Positions 1 to 10,834 of a stretch of DNA of 64,000 nt are shown here, one piece after another. A program made the translations under genes and the position numbers. The notes below the pieces were generated by a model. That model did no database searches. It had not been told where the DNA came from and saw only the letters and a program-made list of their open reading frames with translations. The stretch covers positions 33,167,751 through 33,231,750 of the forward strand of contig NC_061867.1 of the NCBI RefSeq assembly GCF_907164915.1, read 5' to 3'. How positions within the stretch are numbered: position 1 is the first letter of the stretch; each line of letters starts with the position of its first letter. Source of the DNA: Impatiens glandulifera. Taxonomy: Eukaryota > Streptophyta > Magnoliopsida > Ericales > Balsaminaceae.

Positions 1-1080
1 CAACCTTGGAGAAGCCTTCTCATGGGATGTATTCAAGAGAGATCTCTTGATGCGATTCGATCCTTCCATACACAACACCCCCATGAGATAATGCATGAAC
101 TTGAAGTAGGTCAGCACGGCCCAAGAAGCAACTTACGTGTCCCTAATGAGTAGAAGGCCTTTGTACAGCATTGAACCACCGCTGCTTCCCATGCCATGCA
201 ATGTTAACACGGTCTAGCCGAGCGCAAACCGGACAACCGACCCCAGGAAAGGCATATGTTATACTTGCAACGAGGAATGGGAGCCCAACCATGGGTGCAA
301 ATCCAAATTATTTATGGTCTCGGCTAATCATCAAGAAGTTCAAGAACCCATTCAAGAACCCATTCAAAAACCAGTTTTTGATGATCCACCTTTGTTGCTT
401 GAGACAGGGGATGAACCTGCCATTTTTTTTGCACACATTCACGGTCTTGTAGGGAATTCCTCGGACACAAGTCAATAGGATGCAGGGAAATCAGCTAGAG
501 AAGACCTTGGAAAATTGTAGTGTTGCTGCCAGGGTGTAAGTAAAAAGTAAGCACGAAGGCCAAATTGTTTCACTTATGGCAAAGACATTGAAAGACACTC
601 TTGAAGATCTCCACAGCAACCTAAAGACCGACCACCAGCCAAGAGAGTAATTAGAAGTCATGGTTGTTTGGATGCCCCTTGTAGTGATGGTCCAGAAAAA
701 GAATTAGGCTTGGATATTTGATTATACTCTAGAGTATAATAGGAAGAAGAATTGTTATTTGGCTGATCCTGGGGTACTTGGCCGAAGGAAGGACTAGTTC
801 TGGATTTTTGATAACACCATAGTATATAAGGGGAGCTGAAAGACGTTTTATTTTTATATATGCACTAGGTCCTAACCAGCTCCACTATTGAAAGGATGTT
901 GCCGAAGGTTTTTTAAGAATTGTGGTCCTAGACCCCCGACACATTCTAGACCTACTGAAAATCTGACCGAACAGCAAGAGAAAATAGTTCTCTTTATAGT
1001 TGGAAGGATGTGAATTAGAGGCTGACCAGGACACGGTTTTTTTGTCGAGGGCGACGAATTTTGAAGGGGGAGATAATGCT
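1..1080 (+). pseudogene. Decayed Ty3/gypsy gag relic
   Basis: The first 50 bases read as a retrotransposon capsid segment (LGEAFSWDVFKRDLLMRF), followed by stops and frame changes. At 257-298 another frame gives a gag zinc knuckle (CYTCNEEWEPNHGC, a degenerate CX2CX4HX4C in which the last spacing is short), as in chromovirus-type gypsy elements between gag and protease. Codons for EPAIFFAHIHGLVG follow, resembling the start of the protease region. The rest to about 1080 has no sustained frame; a purine run (GAAGGGGGAGAT, about 1061-1074) could be an old polypurine tract. Element A begins directly after it. The gypsy class is fairly safe; lineage and limits are not. Confidence 0.6.
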
Positions 1081-1089
1081 ACGGTATAG

Positions 1090-2577
1090 TGATAAAGTAT
1101 TAAATAAATAAAAGAAATTATTTATTTATCTCCCCTATTAATTAGGTTAAATATAATAACTAATTCCTATAATTTCTCAATTTAGTTATTTCTATATTAC
1201 TATTATAAATAGATAAACAATTGTAAAGATTACTGATGAGAAATTTCTAAAAACAGACTTTTCTAAAAACCGGTCTAATAAATTTAAGTTCTTTAATAAT
1301 CCCGGCCAACAATCACAGATTTTGAATATTTATTCTAAATAATCAAAAAGGGAGAAATTGTTAGAAAAATCAAGATAGTTAATTTATTAAAAGAAATTTA
1401 ACTATCTAAAGAACTTAATCAATCTTTAATCATATGTGTAGGAGCAGCTTCAACAAGATCGACTAATCCATCAACAAGATCGGCCAAACCAAAATGCTCT
1501 CAACGTGATCTACCCTCTCGGTTAAACTGAATCGGCTCAAACACATTCGAAGTTAAACCGAATCGGCTCAAATTCAGGCCCGGCTAGAGGTGCTAACCAA
1601 TAATGTTCGGTTGGCTCAATGCATTGAAGATCTTAAAGCCAACGGGAAGATTATTCAAAGTTATGAATAATCTGTAGATGACGTAATGAATATATCTTGG
1701 GAATATGCAAAACAAGGTTCTGAGATAAGGCATGCAGCAATCTAATGAATGCAGATTTTATCCAACCTCACAAGCAATCTTCACGGTGCAGGCGATTGCT
1801 CCATGCATGGCTGCCATATGTACAAAAAGCAAAGCTACCTACTCTAACCTGCTCGACTACCTATGACCTATCAACTCAGGAGTGAGAAATATGACCGTTG
1901 TCATATTTCCCATATAAAAGGAAGCCAAAGCATTGAAGAAAAATACAAATTCTGAGACACGTTATCAACCTGGTTTTCACCTGATCAAACCTGAAAAGCA
2001 TCTGAATTTATATAGTTCTTTTGATCAAAATGAAACAGTTGTAAACATTAAATATTCCGTTGTAAAAGTGTATTACAATATTGTGTGAGTATAGTAGAGT
2101 GAACGGCGAGCAGTAAATAAAACTCGATCGTATTGTGTTGTTGAATATTCATTAGTGAATATCCTTCTCATTGTTTGAGAAGAAGGGGTGACGTAGGAGA
2201 GTTTGCTCCGAACATCCATAAAAATGTGTGCCATATGTTCTTCATTTATTTTCTGTCACTAAACTAACCGAACCAATCTTTCTCCATCCCAACCGAACCG
2301 AATTCACTTCATATAAACCGATCTCTCCATACTCTCTTCCCTTAACCGAATTGTGTGCATTTGTTTTAGGTTGAAATAGTCATTTCCACCCTTGAACTCG
2401 GTTCAAGAGTCCGTGACAACCTGCGTAGTGTTAAGTGATTACCGTTAGAAGGACCCCGGTCCCCTATCGGCTATCCCGATCCTAACAATTACTCATTCAA
2501 TCAATAATATTATTTAATCTTTCTCTTCAAGAACTCAATCAAATAGTTCTTGTTTATTTTATCAATTCTAGAAATCA
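1090..2577 (+). repeat. Element A 5' LTR, split by E
   Basis: The LTR lies in two pieces, 1090-1233 and 2493-2577 (2488-2492 is the duplicated target ATTAC). Together they match the 3' LTR at 35493-35720 with a handful of substitutions and small indels by eye. It starts TGATAAAGTATTAAATAAAT and ends TTCTAGAAATCA. The A+T-rich U3 contains TATTATAAATAGATAAAC, a plausible TATA region, at about 1200-1218. The 5' LTR promoter is therefore physically interrupted downstream of its likely TATA box. Confidence 0.9.
1234..2487 (+). mobile_element. Element E: one-LTR Sirevirus-like insertion in the A 5' LTR
   Basis: The 1,254-bp insert starts TGATGAG, ends CCTAACA and is flanked by ATTAC on both sides (1229-1233 and 2488-2492). 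It consists of 125 bp of retrotransposon 3' internal sequence (1234-1358), ending in a polypurine tract (AAAAAGGGAGAAAT), followed by one complete LTR (1359-2487, TGTTAGAAAAATC...CCGATCCTAACA). The LTR is related to that of element B but clearly a different subfamily. It carries a TATA box (TATAAAA, 1913-1919), a 7-bp-arm hairpin (2164-2182) and the shared block GGGGTGACGTAGGAGAG followed by AACATCCATAAA (2186-2224). There is no 5' LTR and no coding sequence. A TSD around a structure lacking a 5' LTR is unusual. Confidence 0.85.
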
Positions 2578-2581
2578 AATT

Positions 2582-2593
2582 TGGTATCAGAGC
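2582..2593 (+). other. Element A primer-binding site
   Basis: TGGTATCAGAGC lies four bases after the 5' LTR end. It is the standard plant copia PBS, complementary to the 3' end of initiator methionine tRNA. Confidence 0.9.
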
Positions 2594-2624
2594 TTATAAG
2601 GGAAAACTCCCAAAAACGATTTCA

Positions 2625-3505
2625 ATGGAAGAACAATATCACTTCTCAGTTCTACCAATAATATCTGGAAGCGTAAAGCTTGATAAACATAACTATATCT
2701 ATTGAAAATCACAAGTTACTCCAATCATGATAGGTTATGATTTTATGGATATAGCAGAAGGAAATATTGAAACTCCTCCCAAATTTCTTCAAGAAACAGA
2801 TGGTCAAAATAATACAATTCAAATCAAGAATCTAAAGTTTAAACAATGGCGTATCCAAGATCAAAGGGTACTTGCATGGCTCTTTTCAACATTAACCGAC
2901 GAGATTCGTCAACACGTCTCAAAATCATCTTTGGCGCAAGAACTTTGGAAAACTCTAGAGAAAATCTATGTTTCTCAATCAAAGAGTCGACTATTTCAGT
3001 TACGGAGTCAACTCCTAAACGCACACAAAGGTAGTGACTCTCTTATTAACTTCATTCAACACGTCAAAAATCTGTCAAATGTACTTATCGCTGTTAGACA
3101 ATATGTTTCTGATTAAGATATGCAACTAACTCTACTCAATGGGCTTGGAGACGAGTTCGAGCCAATGATATGTGTTCTCACTTCTGGACAAGATCGATCG
3201 TTTAATGAGATGACAGACATCCTTCTAAATCATGAACAACGACTCATATTCAAGAAAAGAAAATTCCATTATGAAAATATTTCTCGCTCAAACGTTTCGG
3301 CGAATGTTGCTTATATTTATGGGAATGGAGGCAGAAAGAACCAAAGATAGAACTGAGAGAATAATCGTCCGCAATGTAATTTTTGTCATAAAATTGGTCA
3401 TCGCTCCGAAAGTTGTTTTTATAATCTATCTTGTCAAATTTGTAATGTACAAGGACATAGTGCTCTCGAGTGCCCTCATTTTAATCCTTCTACAAATCCT
3501 ACGAC
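2625..3505 (+). pseudogene. Element A gag (capsid and zinc knuckles), broken
   Basis: The likely start is the ATG at 2625. The frame reads up to LDKHNYIY and hits TGA at 2703-2705, where related gags have tryptophan. It continues in the same frame from 2727 to a TAA at 3114 (capsid residues such as LFSTLTDEIRQHV and LWKTLEKIYVSQSKSR). The next open stretch, 3120-3350, holds the capsid C-terminal part (LNGLGDEFEPMI). A different frame at about 3375-3485 gives two zinc-knuckle-like motifs (CHKIGHRSESC and CNVQGHSALEC). This matches UBN2-type copia gags. Broken by at least one stop at Trp, one at about 3114 and one frameshift. Confidence 0.85.
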
Positions 3506-3506
3506 A

Positions 3507-3748
3507 ATGTTAGTTACATCGTCTACTATTGTAGATCCCACTTGGTGTCCAGATTCAGGTGCTACCGACCATATTACTTCTGATCTTAATAATCTACACG
3601 TACATACTCTTTATACAGGTACTCAAACTATTAAAGTCGGAAACGGTATGCCTCTAAATATTTATAATATTGGTACCTCTAAAATTTTAAATCAAAATCT
3701 CTCTACTTACGTAATATCTTACACATTCCGAATATTACTAAAAATCTG
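3507..3748 (+). pseudogene. Element A protease
   Basis: The frame runs MLVTSSTIVDPTWCPDSGATDHIT, which contains the aspartic protease signature DSGA with the catalytic Asp intact, preceded by Trp as usual for copia proteases. It is open for about 80 codons, then shifts frame around 3749 into the integrase part. In the intact element this would be part of one gag-pol polyprotein. Confidence 0.85.
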
Positions 3749-4660
3749 ATGAGTGTCACGAGATTTTCATCAGATAATAACGTATGTTTTGAATTCCACC
3801 CAAATGTTTGTCTTATTAAAGACCGAGCGAAAATAGTGCTTCTTAAAGGATTACTCAAGGACAAACTTTATTGCATTGAACCTACTGAAAGTTCATTTTC
3901 AACATGTTCTAATAAACAAGTATTTATTGGTATTCGATCTCCGGCTCAAATTTGGCATTCACGACTTGGACATCCTTCTAGCGCTACTACATCTTTAGTT
4001 ATATCACACTTGAAATTACCAGTTTCAGGTAGTAATACTATTTCTTTTTGTGGATCATGTCAATATGGGAAAGAACATAAACTACCTTTTTCGGCGTCAA
4101 AATCTACATCTATGGCTCCTTTAGACCTAATTCATTCGGATGTTTGAGGACCTGCTCCTGAATTTTCGTCTGCTGGTTGTCGTTATTTCGTACATTTTTT
4201 GGATAATTTTAGCAAATTCACATGGATATATCCGCTAAAAAAATTCGGATGTTTTGAATACATTTATCAACTTTCTTCGACTTGATGAAAAATTATTTAG
4301 TCGTAAAGTCAAAATATTGCAAACTGATTGGGGAGGAGAATATTTATATTTCAAATTATTAATGGATAATCATGCTATTTTACATCATTTATCTTGCCCA
4401 CATACTAGTGAACAAAACGGTATTGCTGAACGAAAAATTCTTCATATTACAAAAACTGGTCTCACTTTACTTGCTCATGCATCTATGCCACTTTATTATT
4501 GGAGTGAAGCTTTTGAAAAAGCCACATATCTTATCAATCGTCTTCCTACTCTGACATTACATCAACATTCACCATTCGAGACTATATTTAACTCTTCTCC
4601 TGACTATGGTTTTTTGAAGACATTTGGGTGTTCTTGTTATCCACTCACATGACCATACAA
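3749..4660 (+). pseudogene. Element A integrase, broken
   Basis: The N-terminal zinc-binding region is visible (IWHSRLGHPS with the two histidines, then CGSCQYGKEHKLPF with the two cysteines, about 3950-4080). The core starts LDLIHSDV and is cut by TGA at 4145-4147, where SDVWGP is expected. Another frame, 4254-4652, carries the second Asp (LQTDWGGEY) and the Glu helix (HTSEQNGIAERK), so the DDE core is complete apart from the breaks. A stop follows at 4650 near the end of the conserved core (FGCSCYPLT). Confidence 0.88.
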
Positions 4661-5629
4661 TCAACACAAACTTGATTTTCATACTACTGAATGTAGTTTC
4701 CTTGGTTACAGCTCATCTCATAAAGGTTATAAGTTTCTTCATATTTCGTCTGGACGAATATTTATCTCTCGACATGTCACTTTTGACGAACTCACTTTTC
4801 CTTTCAAAAGTAAGGACCTTGTGCACTTGTTTAAACCACAAAAAGACAATGAGACATCTCTTCCAACAACTATACTTAATTCATCAATATCACCTCTATT
4901 ATCTCATATCACTTCACTGTCTCCATCATCACCCTCTTCGACCTCTACAACATCAACAAACACTATATCATCTTCTTCTACTACTATTATTGTTCCTTCA
5001 ACACAACCAATTATAACAATAGTTAATGCACATAAATCTTCTACTCATCAGATGATCACACGCAATAAAGCACGATCTATGTCCTCATCAGCTTTCATTG
5101 TTACTTCTTCTGCTACTACACCTACATGTTTTACCAAAGCTAATAAAGATCCACAATAGCGTCTTGCCATGATAAATGAATATAACACTCTTATTCAGAA
5201 TAAAACATGGTCTCTTATTCCTCATCATCATCTCATAATATTGTTGGATGTAAATGGGTTTTCAAACTCAAGCATAAAGTTGACGGGTCTATTGATCGAC
5301 ATAAAGCACATCTCGTGGCTAAAAGATTCCATCAAAAACAAGGTATTGATTATGAAGAGACATTTGGTCTTGTGGTAAAACCCACTACTATTCGTGTTAT
5401 TTTTTCTTTGGAAATATCTTATCAATGATTCATTCATCAACTTGATATTAGCAATGTATTTCTTCATAGGTCTCTACAAGAAGAAGTTTACATGGCACAA
5501 CCACTCGGTTTTGTCATTCCAAATTTTCCTAATCATATATGCAAACTTCATAAAGCAATATACGATCTTAAATAGTCTCCTCGTGCCTGGTATGCTACTC
5601 TCCGTACTACTTTACTATCTCTTGATTTC
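4661..5629 (+). pseudogene. Element A reverse transcriptase, 5' half
   Basis: About 4821-5159 is a low-complexity Ser/Thr-rich linker (residues such as SPSSPSSTSTTSTN), typical between integrase and RT. RT proper begins around 5160 and uses two frames: GCKWVFKLKHKVDGSIDRHK and VAKRFHQKQGIDYEETF (5207-5428), then the LDISNVFLH and PRAWYATLR segments. The last codons before the insertion of C are CTT GAT TTC (LDF, 5621-5629). They continue as AAA AAA TCG after C at 34462, which shows that C cut this gene. Confidence 0.88.
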
Positions 5630-6156
5630 TGTTGGGTCAAATTATTTTGACTAAGGGTCAAAGTACTTTGACTAATGGAATTTTGATGATGAGTTTGTAT
5701 AAAACATAAACTAATTCGTATAATTGTTTTTGGTGCAGGTGTATCGAAAACATGTTATATTATACTAAGTCTAAATGAGGTTCATTAGACTGATTGGCCA
5801 TTAGATGCATATAGTTAGACGTACAGTCTAACAAACGTAGTTAGACGTGCAGTCTAACAGATACGTAGTTAGACGTGCAGTCTAACAGACGTAGTTAGAT
5901 GTGCAATCTAATAGACGTAGTTAGACGTGCAGTCTAACAGATACGTAGTTAGACGTGTAGTCTAACAAATGTAGTTAGACGTGCAGTCTAACAGATACGT
6001 AGTTAGACGTGAAGTCTAACAGATACGTAGTTAGATGTGCAATCTAACAGATACGTAGTTAGACGTGTAGTCTAACAGATATGTAGATAGACGTGTAGTC
6101 TAACAGATACGTAATTAGACGTGCAGTCTAACAGTTACGTAGTTAGACGTGCAGTC
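5630..6156 (+). repeat. Element C LTR, left part with 13-unit palindromic minisatellite
   Basis: After about 180 bp of unique LTR sequence, 5814-6156 holds 13 units of 24-28 bp built around GTTAGACGTGCAGTCTAAC. Each unit is a 7-bp inverted repeat with a 5-base loop, joined by AGATACGTA-like or AGACGTA spacers. The last unit is cut by B after GCAGTC. The same array resumes at 31688. There is no coding potential; short frames across it are repeat artefacts. Confidence 0.92.
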
Positions 6157-7365
6157 TGTTAGGATCGGGATCGCCCTTGTAAGACCGGGGTTCCGATTTT
6201 GGGGGTGACCACTTACAACAACACAACACGCTCTGATTGGTGATAGTCCGGTTAGAGACTAAAATCGTTTCTTAACACCACGCAAGCTGTCACAGACTCT
6301 TGAACTGGGTTCAAGGGCGGAAATGTCTATTTCAGCTTGAAGCAACACACAAGACTTGATTTTGATGAGATTTATAAGGAATCGGTTAGAGAGGATAGAT
6401 AGACCGGTTTGATTAATAAAGGAAATTATGTTTCGGTTTGGTTTGAAATGAGTGATAGTTCGGTTTGGAGTAAGTGAGCCGGAAATACAGAAAATGACAC
6501 GAGACAAGATTTTTATGGATGTTCGGAGCAAACCCTCCTACGTTACCCCTTTTTCTCAGATTATGAGAAAGATTTCTACTAACTTTAAATGTTACAACAC
6601 TCACACAATGCCGGACGAGCCTTAATCGCTACTCGCCGGTTACACCACTTCACTCTGATGTAATACAAATGATTCAATACAACAACAATGCTTTCAATAA
6701 TTGAGACTGCTATTTAGGATCGCGCATGAGATTTCTTTTCTCTCTCTTAAGATTTTTCGAACCGTATTAAATGAAGACCCTTCGTCTTCCTTTTATATTG
6801 AATAATGTCCCAACGGTCATTTTCTTCTCTCTCCGTAGGATTGGCCATTCTGAAACCACGCCGGTGTAGAGATGTTGCGTGCACGTTCCATCTTTTTAAA
6901 TCTTGGCAACCCTGCGTGCACCGGTCAGGCTTTGATGACGTGAGCGGTTTGCAGTTTTTGACACATGGCAAACATGCACGTTCCGGCTGCCTAATTCAGA
7001 TCTTGCTTCGGATCTTGGATAATCAGATCATCATTATTTTTATATCATGCTTCTGATCCAGATCTTATCTTCTTGTATTTTCCTAAGAAGTATCTATCTC
7101 GTCATATTACGTCATCTTATATTTCGAAGTTTCCGGTTGATCTTTTCGTAATATGATTCGGCTGAGATTGAGAGCTTTTATTGCTAGCCGGTCCGGTTGA
7201 GATGTTGAAACCGGTTCCTTTTGATCATGGCTTGATCATTTGGAGCCGGATTACTTTGGTGTGTTCTCCATCCGGTTTATGCGACTTGATCTGTTCCTAC
7301 ACATGAAAGTTGAAATTAATTAAGTTCTCCGGCCGGTTAAAATTAACCTACTTAATTTTTTAACA
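6157..7365 (-). repeat. Element B 3' LTR
   Basis: The 1,209-bp LTR matches 30480-31687 over its full length. On the - strand it holds a TATA box (TATAAAA, 6797-6791) and then a hairpin with 7-bp arms and 5-base loop (TTTCTCA/TGAGAAA, 6552-6570). The block GGGGTAACGTAGGAGGG ... CATCCATAAA (about 6548-6510) follows, shared with E and C. It ends CCCGATCCTAACA. The TATA position places the transcription start about 70% of the way from the distal end. Confidence 0.93.
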
Positions 7366-7580
7366 ATTTTTCCCTTTTTGATTATTTAGAATAAATATTC
7401 AAAAATTGTAGTGTGTAGGCGGTTTTAAAATTAACCTACTTAATTTTTTCTAACAATTTCTCCCTTTTTGATTATTTAGAATAAATATTCAAAACTTGGA
7501 ATGTGTGACCAGTTTTTGAGAGAACTTAATTTTGGCCGATTTTGAAAAAAATATGTTTATCAATTAATTTCTCCCCTTTT
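7366..7580 (-). other. Element B repeated polypurine tracts and duplicated LTR edge
   Basis: Three PPT-like motifs read on the - strand: AAAAGGGGAGAAATT (about 7580-7566), AAAAAGGGAGAAATT (about 7470-7456) and AAAAAGGGAAAAATT (about 7380-7366). Between the last two, 90 bp (7366-7455) repeat the LTR edge (CTAACA), the PPT and the adjoining AATATTTATTCTAAATAATC. The internal/LTR junction is thus tandemly duplicated. Repeated PPTs are a described trait of Sireviruses. Confidence 0.8.
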
Positions 7581-7914
7581 GATACTTTTCAATGAAAAGT
7601 TTCAAAATAAGCTAATTTTCAAAAATGCGAATTATAATTTAAGTTTGGGATCTTTCGAAAATAACTAAGTTCATAAACCGAGATAATTTAAAAACGATGG
7701 ATATTTTAGACGATAAGTAAAGTAAATAAGTTCATAAAGTATAAATTAAAGAAATAAGCTAGGGGTCGGATGGTCCTCCCTTTTCCTTTTCTTTCTGCCT
7801 TGCCTCCTCCTCTTTCCATTCTCTCTCTCTTCTGTCCGCATCCATGCACCAGCCGTCTAGGAGACTTGTTCTTCCGGGCCTTCGTGGGTTGAATCGAAAG
7901 AGACCGTCTGCTGG

Positions 7915-10725
7915 TCAGGGTGGTCGAGATAGTGGAGCAATTAACGGTCCTTGACTTGGCGATGCAACTGATGATGAGGCAGCGGATTTCTTCTTCCTCG
8001 GGTGGAGGTGTTCAGTATCTTCTTCTTCATCAAGAGGTTCTTCAAGCTGACCAACCGGTTGAGAACCTTCAATGCCGCTTTGTTCGACCTGTTTTAACGG
8101 ACTCGATATTTGTTTTCTTTTAACCCTCTTCCTTGTTACCATTGTGTACTGGACTTGAGTTGGCGTGGTTTCCGGTTGTGCGGCTTTTTCTTCCTCATCA
8201 AATTTCTTGGATAACTCGTGATCCTTGTCTTCCGTTTCCTTTCTCAACCGTTCCATGTCTTCCTCTTCGGCTTGGATTCTCAAAGCTGTTTTGGCATCCA
8301 TTCGAATTTGTTCTTGATTTTTAGCCGCTTGCGTCTTAGTCAACTCCTCAATCTAAGTTGCCATTACTTGTATCATCTCCAGAAGCGGGGCAGTTTCCAT
8401 TTCAACTAACTTTTCAACCATTGTCTTGATCGATGCTTGGACCGCTTCAATTAGTTCGGCTTGGATGGAAGAAATTCTAGCTTATGTGACCGTGTTAAAT
8501 TCGTTAAATGAGGAAGCGACGGTATCGGTAATGATCTCCTTTATGTGCTCGAGTCCTAGATTCTGATCAGCGTGAATTGGAGATTTCGCCCGTTTATTCT
8601 CGTTTTCATTTTCTTGCGGCTGAGGTCCCTCTTGCCCGTCCTTTGCCGGGTTGGAAATTTCACCAATTTCAAAGATTGGTTTACTTTGAAAATCTTCGAG
8701 ATGTAGAAAAAGAGGTTTGCATCTTTCTCTCCAATCTGCCTCTAGCCGGTTGATGTTGTTGATGTTGTTGATGATGTCTTCTCGTACTTTTTGGAACCGC
8801 TTAACCATTTTCAGTTCCTTCTGGTTTAGTTCTTCTCCATCCGTATTCATCAAGGCTTCGGTTACTGCTTTCAACTTAGCGTTTTCGTCGATCAGCTCCG
8901 TTTTGACATAGACTGCTTGGATAATTTCAGTGCCTGCCAGATCGAGAGCCTCCTGCTCTAATCGTAAAAGCTCCGTCCAGTATTTGTTTCCTATGAGGTT
9001 GGAGATCATGTGGGAGAGCCTGGTTTCACTTATGAGTCTGACCCACAAGTGGAATGGGCTGGCAATTCCTTCGGCTTCCTCATTCATATCACCAATGAAT
9101 TTTTGGAACATAGCTTCTTCTTCTTCTTCCGAAATTGGAACTTTAGCGTCTGGTGTGATTTCAGTTTGACTGGGACCGATTAAGTTTCTTTGCGAATCAC
9201 TTCCTCCTTGTACCGGAGGATTTTCGACCAGTACCTGTTTTCCCTTTGAAACCTGAGATGGACCTTCAGGTGTGATGGATGGATTGGATGGCCCATCTTG
9301 GGCCGGTCTAGGGTTGGATCCGGTTGGAATAGCTTTGTCCCCAACTGAGCCGGATGCCTGCCTTTCGTCATTGACTCCCTTCCGCACCGAAGGGATAATA
9401 GTTTCAGAGTTGGCCGCCTCTTCGGCCGGGTGGATTGAGGTCTGACCGGTTGCTTCAACCCGATCAGAATCCTTAAGTGTACTTGTCGCATCGTCTTCAA
9501 TAGTACGATTGACATCCTAAACCACGTTCTCTATTGCCTCCGAGGTTCTCAGCCCAATATCGTCGATTACATCGTTGACATTTTTGGAAGGAGACTTAGA
9601 TTGTTTGGAGTGAGTACTAACCTCTTTAACCGGAGTTTCCTTTAATTTAGACTGTACGACGTGGCTCCCCGAAGATTCGGTTTGCCTTGATGGAACCGGT
9701 CCGGCTGAGTTGGTCTCTTTTTCCGGACGAGGAGAAGAATGAATTGATATCGGACGAACTACGTTTATTGGTTTTGGATGTATCAGCGGATCAGATCGCT
9801 TAGGGAATTTTCCTAAGGATAAAGTTTTCTCGGAATCTTGGGGTTGGTTTGCCGGTTTCTTACCGGTTTTCATCGCTGAGATTTTCACTCTTCCCTTTTT
9901 CTGTGGGACCTCGGTTTGTTTAGCCTTTCCTTTCGGATCGGCTTCTTTGGAACCTTCGCCAACCGGAGCAGTCGGTTTAGTTTCTTTTGATACCTTGGCC
10001 CTTGTAGCTCTCGGCTTGGCCGTTTTAACAGTCTTGGTGCTCATGTTGTCAGCATTTAATATTTTAGAGGGAGAGAGCGGTGTACCTTCACCGATTTCGA
10101 TGTGTAGAAAACGTAGAATCTTTCCGATCGGTATGGCATAAGCTTGTACCCGACCATTTGTTTTGGCGACCACCTCGCATAGTTGCTCGAATAGAACACA
10201 TCCCCAGTCGATCTTGTCACCGCGGACAATTGCCATCATCATCTCTAGCTTTAGTTTAGTCATGTTGTCGAAATTACCTCCTTTTCCTTGAAAAGACTTG
10301 GAGATAATGTCCAGCAACCATCTGAATTCCAGCTTAAGCTTGTTCTTCCAGCTAGAATGAGTTACCAGATCCGCTTCATCATTTGAAATTGCCAACCGGA
10401 CTACTTCAGAGTCAGCTTCTGATAGTCGTGTTCGGAAATCTCTTCCAGTGTTGGGCAAGCCGAGAGCTTCCGAAAATACATCTTCAGTTATATCGAAAGC
10501 CTTGTCGCACACGGTGGTGGAGATGGTTCTCTTCGTCAGAATCGCCGTGTTGAAGAACTCTTCAACTTCAGTTTGATGAACGACGAACGGACCAGAGAGA
10601 TAGGTCTCTAGCCCAGATTCCTTCAAGGATTGGAGTATTGCTTTGTGTTCGCCCGTCGCATGTTCTTCAATATCATTGAAATCGACCTGCAAGATGTAGT
10701 TGAATGGTGTGTTATCTGATCCCAT
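7915..10725 (-). pseudogene. Element B accessory ORF1 (unrecognised domain plus long charged tail), three in-frame stops
   Basis: From ATG at 10725 one frame runs 937 codons to TGA before 7915, interrupted only by TAG (9519-9517), TAA (about 8481-8479) and TAG (about 8353); no frameshift is needed. Residues 1-230 form a domain shared with ORF2 and ORF3: DFNDI, ESGLETYL, VEEFFNTA, FSEALGLPNTG and IDWGCVLFEQL. Then comes a Lys/Pro/Ser-rich region (AKPRATRAKVSKETKPT), a charged, probably coiled-coil C-terminal part (EEEDMERLRKETEDKDHELS) and basic clusters (TRKRVKRKQ, HPRKKK) that may be nuclear signals. There is no signal peptide or membrane segment. I do not know its function; it resembles from memory uncharacterised proteins predicted in Gesneriaceae. 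It is the last gene before the 3' LTR. Confidence 0.75.
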
Positions 10726-10834
10726 GATGAATTATTTTGATGAAGAAGATGAAGATCGTGAGGAGATATGAATGTAGAAATCTTTAGAAGTTTTTAAAGA
10801 GAGAAAGAGTGATTGAATAATGAGAGGTTTTGGA

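Noticed and set aside
171..452. 93-codon open frame on +
   Set aside because: The recognisable gag zinc-knuckle and protease-edge residues are in a different frame; this one is a shadow.
5814..6156. Repeat array resembling a CRISPR
   Set aside because: The units are palindromic minisatellites with near-identical short spacers, in a plant LTR, interrupted by a retrotransposon; there are no unique spacers and no cas genes.
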